From assembly GCA_035515475.1 (NCBI GenBank), contig DATJBF010000002.1, positions 1-19,664 of the forward strand: a stretch of DNA of 19,664 nt. Direction: 5' to 3'. Shown in pieces: positions 15,785 through 19,664 of this stretch. The position numbers were made by a program, and so were the translations under genes. The notes under the pieces were generated by a model. That model made no database searches, had not been told where the DNA came from, and saw only the letters and a program-made list of their open reading frames with translations. The first letter of the stretch is position 1; each line of letters starts with the position of its first letter. The stretch is from DATJBF01 sp035515475. Its GTDB lineage: Bacteria > Verrucomicrobiota > Verrucomicrobiia > Palsa-1439.

Positions 15785-17863
15785 GTGGGACACCAACCGA
15801 CCATCGCTTACATCTTCGAGCACCATCCGGGGCTCGCCCAGACCTTCCTGAAACGGGAAATCACGGAACTGATGCGGCAGGGGCTCCGGGTGGAAGTCCA
15901 TTCGCTGTGGCGGATGCGATTCGACGCGCCGCCGGAATCCGGCGCTTCCGCTTTTCCCGAGTACGACCGACTCACCATCCATTATTTCCGCTGGTGGGAA
16001 ATGGTCCGGCTCGTCGCGGCGCTGCCCCGCGAATGGCGCCGCGATCCGGCGTTGCTGCGCGACGCCTGGCGCCTGCTGCGACGCCACCGTCCATCTTCGC
16101 TCGGCAATTGGATCGTCAATATCTGGGCTGCCAGTTTCGCGGTGTGCCGGGCCAACCAATTCCGACGGATGAGACCGGACGTGATCCACGGCGTATGGGC
16201 GACGGGGCCGGCCACCGCGGCGGCGATTCTCAGCCGGCTGTGCGACATCCCGTTCAGCTTCGGTACGGACGGTTACGACGTCTACGAACGTGGTGGCGAC
16301 ACGTTCCTCGAACCGAAACTGCGTGCTGCCAGTTTCGTGCAGGCCAATTTTGAGGCCAACGTCGTTCACCTGCACCAGCGGGCCCCGCAGGCCAACGTGG
16401 TTCTCGCCCGACGCGGTTTGGAGCGCTTGCCGCCCGTTGCCAAACGCGTCCGCGAGCCGGGTCCGATCCGGATTCTTTCCGTGGCGCGACTCACGCCGAA
16501 GAAAGGTCTCAGCCATCAGATCGCAGCATGCGCACTCTTGAGACAATGGGGTCTACCCTTCGAGGCCCGCATCATCGGCAGCGGCGCGCTCCACCGGCGG
16601 CTGCAGCGTCAAATCAAGTCGCTCGGTCTGGCGGACGTGGTCACGCTCTGCGGCGGACAACAACACGAACGTGTCCAGGAGGCTTATCGCTGGGCCGACA
16701 TCTTCTGGCATACCGGGATTGTGGATGCTGAAGGCAATCGCGACGGCCTGCCCAACGTGATTCCCGAAGCGTTCGCCCATCGGCTTCCCGTCGTGAGCGG
16801 GAACGTGCCGGGCGCGACGGAGGCCGTCATCCACGAGACCACGGGTTTGGTGGTGGACGCGACCGATCACCTGGCATTGGCCACGGCGGTGCGCCGACTC
16901 ATGGAAGACGAAGGGCTGCGCCTACGCCTTGGCGAGAATGGCCGCCGCTGGGTGGAAGAGAATTTCCTGGTCAGCCAAAACGCCGGGATATTGGCAGAAG
17001 CCTTCCGTCGCGTGGCAGGGATTCGACATCGTTCCGAACGGGCGGAGCAGGAGAAAGGCCGTCCCGTGGTCAGCTTCGTCATTCCTGCATACAACTGCCT
17101 CGCGTTGACCAGGAATTGTCTGAAGAGTCTGGAGCAGACCGTCGGCGATCGTCCATGGGAGGCCATCGTGGTGGACGATTGCAGCACGGATGGCACGGCG
17201 GAATTCCTCACCGCGCTGCCGCCCCCGTACCGCGTGCTTCGGAACGAGACCAAATCGAGCTTCGCCGACAGCAACAACCGGGCGGCGACGGTCGCCCGCG
17301 GCGAATTCCTTTGTCTGTTGAACAACGACACCGTCCTCACGCCCGGCTGGTTCGAACCGATGCTGGATGCCTTCGAACGGTTTGCCGATGCTGGCGTGGT
17401 GGGAAACGTTCAACGGAATCCGCGGACGGGCCGTTACGAGCACATGGGGATGGTCTTTTCGAACCGCCGTCACCTCTGCGTCGGCAGATATTTCCCGTTC
17501 AAACCATTCCGCGGTTACACCAAATGGCGGGCGGTGTCGGGAGCGTGTTGCCTGATCCGACGCTCCGTGTTCCTCCAAGCCGGCGGGTTCGACGCAACGT
17601 TTGTGAATGGCTGTGAAGACATGGATTTGTGTCTCCGTCTCGGCCAGGCGGGATACCAGCATTATGTGGCGGCCGACAGCGTCATTTACCACTACGTCAG
17701 TTCGTCGGAAGGCCGCCGCGATTTCGAGCAACAAAACAAGCAGCGGCTCCTGGAACGCTGGGGGGAACCCCTCCAACGCGCCCTCACGCCTCGCGACCGG
17801 CTGCTGTACGGGGCCAACTACGTCTTGCGTCTGCTCTGCCGGCCCGGGGCCAACGCGCGCTAA
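15785..17863 (+). CDS. Bifunctional glycosyltransferase: GT4 module fused to a GT2 domain
   Basis: A predicted protein of 692 residues with two different catalytic domains. Residues about 4-410 are the third copy of the WcaL-like GT4 module (AQTFLKREITELM, IPFSFGTDGYDVYE, FLEPKLRAASFV, RDGLPNVIPEAFAHRLPV with Asp320/Glu328). Residues about 425-692 are a GT2 (GT-A, rhamnosyltransferase/WbbL-like) domain: VSFVIPAYNCLALTRNCL, VVDDCSTDGT, the metal-site-like LLNNDTVLTPGW, and the GCEDMDLCLRLGQAGY acidic motif. GT4 domains usually retain and GT2 domains invert the anomeric centre, so the protein could add two different sugars in sequence. GTG 15785 is chosen for its GGAG at six bases and for matching the module boundary; it lies two bases after the upstream stop. 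The TAA stop overlaps the stop of the convergent oxoamine synthase gene. Donors and acceptors are unknown. Confidence 0.92.
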   Translation: MGHQPTIAYIFEHHPGLAQTFLKREITELMRQGLRVEVHSLWRMRFDAPPESGASAFPEYDRLTIHYFRWWEMVRLVAALPREWRRDPALLRDAWRLLRRHRPSSLGNWIVNIWAASFAVCRANQFRRMRPDVIHGVWATGPATAAAILSRLCDIPFSFGTDGYDVYERGGDTFLEPKLRAASFVQANFEANVVHLHQRAPQANVVLARRGLERLPPVAKRVREPGPIRILSVARLTPKKGLSHQIAACALLRQWGLPFEARIIGSGALHRRLQRQIKSLGLADVVTLCGGQQHERVQEAYRWADIFWHTGIVDAEGNRDGLPNVIPEAFAHRLPVVSGNVPGATEAVIHETTGLVVDATDHLALATAVRRLMEDEGLRLRLGENGRRWVEENFLVSQNAGILAEAFRRVAGIRHRSERAEQEKGRPVVSFVIPAYNCLALTRNCLKSLEQTVGDRPWEAIVVDDCSTDGTAEFLTALPPPYRVLRNETKSSFADSNNRAATVARGEFLCLLNNDTVLTPGWFEPMLDAFERFADAGVVGNVQRNPRTGRYEHMGMVFSNRRHLCVGRYFPFKPFRGYTKWRAVSGACCLIRRSVFLQAGGFDATFVNGCEDMDLCLRLGQAGYQHYVAADSVIYHYVSSSEGRRDFEQQNKQRLLERWGEPLQRALTPRDRLLYGANYVLRLLCRPGANAR

Positions 17864-19062
17864 CTCTTGCCCGCCAATCCCGCTTTGGTCATCGCCCGGC
17901 GGAGCGCCTCGCCGAACCGGTCGAGTTGCTCTTGCGTGTGCAGCGCCGTGACCGCGGCTCGAACGAGGTCTTTGCGGGGCGGCACGCCGGGCGCGAACGC
18001 CATCACGGTGAAGAACCCTTCGTCCCACAGCGTTTTCCACATCCAGTAACACTTCTCCTTGTCGCCAACGATGATCGGCAGGGCTGGCGTCGGGCTTTGC
18101 CAGTAATCGAGGCCGAGGTTGTCGAGGATCCCGCGCAGATATCGGTAGTTGGCCCAAAGCCGCTCCCGATGCTGCGGCTCGTCCTGCATCACCTGCAGCG
18201 CGGCCTTCGCAGCAGCGGCCGCCGACGGGCTGATGGCCGCGCTGAAAATGATCGGACGCGAACTGCTCCGCAAATATTCGATCATCGCCCGGCTGCCGGC
18301 GACGAATCCGCCCGTGCTGGCCAACGATTTTGAGAAACTCCCCGCGACCACATCGACGCGGCCGGTCACGCCGAGATGATCGCACACGCCGCGGCCGTCA
18401 CGGCCGAGAACCCCGAGGCCGTGGGCGTCGTCCACCACGACCGCCGCGCCGTGCTTGTCGGCCAGCGCGCACAACCGCGGCAGCGAAGCGATGTGGCCGG
18501 CCATCGAATACACGCCGTCCACCGCAATCGCTTTCGGCTGTTTCGGATCGAGTTGCCCCAGCAGGCGCTCCAGCGAATCCATGTCTTCGTGTTCGAACCG
18601 TTCGACCTTCGAGCCGCTGAGGAGCGCGCCGTCCCAGAGCGACGCGTGAATGATCGGGTCGACGATCAGCGCGTCGCCACGTTGCACCAGCGAACTCAGG
18701 GCGCAGATGCAGGCGAGATAGCCCGCCGACGTGACGTGGCAGGCTTCCTTCCCGAGAAACGTCGCCACGGCTTCTTCCAACTCGACGTGATAAGCGCGGC
18801 TGCCGTTGGCCAGACGCGAACCGCAGGAACTCGTTCCCCATTCGTCGACGGCTTTCTTCGCTGCGGCAACGACTCGGGGATGACGGCTCAGCCCGAGGTA
18901 TTCGTTGCTGGACATCATCACCATCGGGCGGCCGTCCACCACGACGTTCATGCCGTCGGCGGACTCGACGACGCGGTAAAACGGCGCGTACTTCAGCCGC
19001 AACCGCGTATTCGTGTCTGCTTCACACCGCTCGACAATGGGTTTGGACTTGCGGGAGAACAC
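17860..19062 (-). CDS. Serine palmitoyltransferase-like alpha-oxoamine synthase (PLP-dependent)
   Basis: A cytoplasmic PLP enzyme of 400 residues from the family joining an amino acid to an acyl thioester with loss of CO2 (serine palmitoyltransferase, KBL, BioF, ALA synthase). The PLP lysine is Lys245 in GSFSKSLASTGGF, the cofactor Asp/His pair lies in VDDAHGLGVLG (211-220), and the ring-stacking His is in IIHASLWDGA (His139). SSNEYLGLSRHP at 51-62, GSRLANGSRAYHVELEE and RGVCDHLGV look closest to bacterial serine palmitoyltransferases as I recall them. BioF and KBL cannot be excluded, but no biotin or threonine genes are nearby. The start is GTG 19062 with AAGGAG 11 bases upstream. The gene is convergent with the GT4-GT2 gene, and the two stop codons overlap. 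With ACP, ketosynthase, SDR and glycosyltransferases nearby, a sphingoid-like aminolipid product is the preferred inference. Confidence 0.88.
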   Translation of the reverse strand: MFSRKSKPIVERCEADTNTRLRLKYAPFYRVVESADGMNVVVDGRPMVMMSSNEYLGLSRHPRVVAAAKKAVDEWGTSSCGSRLANGSRAYHVELEEAVATFLGKEACHVTSAGYLACICALSSLVQRGDALIVDPIIHASLWDGALLSGSKVERFEHEDMDSLERLLGQLDPKQPKAIAVDGVYSMAGHIASLPRLCALADKHGAAVVVDDAHGLGVLGRDGRGVCDHLGVTGRVDVVAGSFSKSLASTGGFVAGSRAMIEYLRSSSRPIIFSAAISPSAAAAAKAALQVMQDEPQHRERLWANYRYLRGILDNLGLDYWQSPTPALPIIVGDKEKCYWMWKTLWDEGFFTVMAFAPGVPPRKDLVRAAVTALHTQEQLDRFGEALRRAMTKAGLAGKS

Positions 19063-19073
19063 AGCTCGACTCG

Positions 19074-19079
19074 CTCCTT
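19074..19079 (-). promoter_or_regulatory. Shine-Dalgarno of the oxoamine synthase GTG start
   Basis: AAGGAG on the minus strand ends 11 bases before GTG 19062. It supports this non-ATG start, since the next in-frame Met (residue 38) lies inside conserved sequence. The surrounding TGAAGGAGCGAG is identical to that before the subtilase gene. Confidence 0.55.
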
Positions 19080-19185
19080 CAGGCTCGGGCGAGGCTAGTC
19101 GAACGTTCCCCGTCCGTCAAGCCATCCGCGCTCTGCCGATTGCCCACGGGTGCATCTGAGCACTGACACCATCGGATGACAGTCT

Positions 19186-19244
19186 TGTAGCCGCCCCGCT
19201 CTGCCGGGGCGCCTCCGGCACGGCGACAGAGTGCCGTGGCTACA
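19186..19244. repeat. REP-like composite palindrome upstream of the oxoamine synthase gene
   Basis: An outer stem TGTAGCC (19186-19192) / GGCTACA (19238-19244) encloses GCCCCG/CGGGGC (19193-19198/19205-19210) and CACGGC/GCCGTG (19219-19224/19233-19238). The layout is the same as at 11040-11121 but the arm sequence differs. It lies about 125 bases before the GTG start, so it may also shape transcription of that gene. Confidence 0.65.
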
Positions 19245-19496
19245 TTCTTCGGGTCATACACGGTGACAGTGTCAAGACGGTATCAGATCCGCCCATTGCC
19301 CACTGGATCATTGCTCGCCGGCCACGCGTACAAGCCGCTGCTGCCGAGCAATGGCCAATTGGGTCTGGCGCAACAGACCGGCTGGAGTCAGAGTTGCACG
19401 GACCTGGCATGATGCCCTGATGAATCGCTGTGCCGAGCAGCGTTGTTTTCGCCTATGCATTGCTGTTGATTGTTTTCAATCTTGCTTGAAGCATTT
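19245..19496. other. Non-coding stretch with no recognised gene
   Basis: Both strands show no sizeable frame with a credible start or family motif. The only structure seen is a pair of inverted eight-base words, ATTGCTCG (19310-19317) and CGAGCAAT (19345-19352). Its AT-richer right half suggests intergenic or decayed DNA. Confidence 0.5.
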
Positions 19497-19534
19497 CCCC
19501 ATATCGACGTAACGACCTGAGGGAGAATATGGGG
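19497..19534. repeat. Inverted repeat directly after the partial transposase gene
   Basis: CCCCATAT (19497-19504) and ATATGGGG (19527-19534) are perfect 8-base inverted arms around a 22-base loop, abutting the transposase TGA stop (19537-19535). It could be a transcription-ending hairpin or the structured end of an IS200/REP-transposase element. No T-run supports a simple intrinsic terminator. Confidence 0.5.
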
Positions 19535-19663
19535 TCACATCTCTCCCTTCTGTAAATGGCCTTCTGCCTCGTTGATCGCGTTCGCTAATTTCCTGTCGAC
19601 CCGCAGCCGTTTCTCGAACTTCCTCAGGGCCGAGCCCACACTGCGATAATCGATCCCTCCGAC
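19535..19663 (-). CDS. C-terminal end of a REP-associated/IS200-type transposase (partial)
   Basis: An open frame enters from the right edge and ends at TGA 19537-19535, giving 42 residues. It contains VGGIDYRSVGSALRKFEKRL followed by a charged helix RVDRKLANAINEAEGHL and ends GEM. This matches, from memory, the DnaA-C-like helix-turn-helix tail (GGxDYSAVSxAVxRFxKRL...DRxL) found at the end of many Y1-type REP-associated transposases in Verrucomicrobiota. The catalytic Y1 domain would lie outside the window, so activity cannot be judged. Three REP-like palindromes in the window and the inverted repeat directly downstream fit a mobilising or housekeeping role for such a protein. The alternative is a plain DnaA-related DNA-binding protein. 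Confidence 0.55.
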   Translation of the reverse strand, partial: VGGIDYRSVGSALRKFEKRLRVDRKLANAINEAEGHLQKGEM

Positions 19664-19664
19664 C

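Larger units (their letters stand above)
13198..17014 (+). repeat. Three tandem copies of a GT4 coding module
   Basis: Copies lie at about 13198-14405, 14500-15720 and 15797-17014. Equivalent DGLPN codons sit at 14130, 15447 and 16742, giving periods of 1317 and 1295 bases. The copies are diverged at DNA level, often by synonymous changes, but keep near-identical blocks such as 13705-13725 against 15024-15044. The tract WADIFWHTGVVDARGNRDGLP is unchanged at protein level in copies 1 and 2 and nearly so in copy 3. This indicates old tandem duplication with protein-level constraint, possibly with local gene conversion. Confidence 0.85.

Noticed and set aside
14640..18385. Three long minus-strand frames (14640-15488, 15389-16546, 16922-18385)
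   Set aside because: They mirror the GT4/GT2 modules and repeat because the modules repeat. The composition is that of shadow frames.
19079..19261. 60-residue minus-strand frame
   Set aside because: It is built mostly from REP-like element C and has no recognisable protein features.
19310..19352. Inverted words ATTGCTCG/CGAGCAAT as an attachment site or hairpin
   Set aside because: Eight-base arms 27 bases apart with no neighbouring integrase; expected by chance in this length.

Overview
The window is GC-rich, densely coded bacterial DNA. The secreted proteins carry choice-of-anchor L and D modules and pre-peptidase-C-like sandwiches, the spacers hold REP-like palindromes ending in GTAGSS/SSCTAC, and the right edge holds the 3' end of a REP-associated-type transposase. 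Together these suggest a member of the Planctomycetota-Verrucomicrobiota group, most likely Verrucomicrobiota. That assignment is inferred from style, since no phylogenetic marker is present.

Left part (1-8483, minus strand). Three genes for large exported proteins read leftward in a tight, probably co-transcribed row: a KP-43-like subtilisin protease with a long beta-rich tail (start 8483), a trypsin-fold serine protease (start about 4040) and a choice-of-anchor L protein (start about 1925). The last two share an unrecognised C-terminal module of about 175 residues that starts with an ARFWFTH motif, followed by a beta-sandwich. The sandwich also occurs once in the subtilase. This looks like a secreted proteolytic set with common surface, anchoring or binding modules.

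Middle and right part (8798-19062). This reads as a lipid and glycolipid biosynthesis locus. On the plus strand are an acyl carrier protein fused to a FabZ-like dehydratase, a beta-ketoacyl synthase and a short-chain dehydrogenase. On the minus strand is an MGDG-synthase-like GT28 glycosyltransferase. Divergent from it are two plus-strand genes holding three tandem copies of one GT4 module (GT4-GT4, then GT4-GT2). Convergent with those is a serine-palmitoyltransferase-like alpha-oxoamine synthase. The working model is that an ACP-bound acyl chain is made or elongated, condensed with an amino acid by the oxoamine synthase, reduced by the dehydrogenase and glycosylated by up to five catalytic domains, giving a sphingolipid-like or other aminolipid-based glycolipid. 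The individual enzyme families are well supported by motifs. The pathway is inference.

Edges and spacers. REP-like composite palindromes lie at 9-118, 11040-11121 and 19186-19244. The last 130 bases hold the C-terminus of a leftward REP-associated/IS200-type transposase, with a perfect inverted repeat directly after its stop. I see no tRNA, rRNA or CRISPR.
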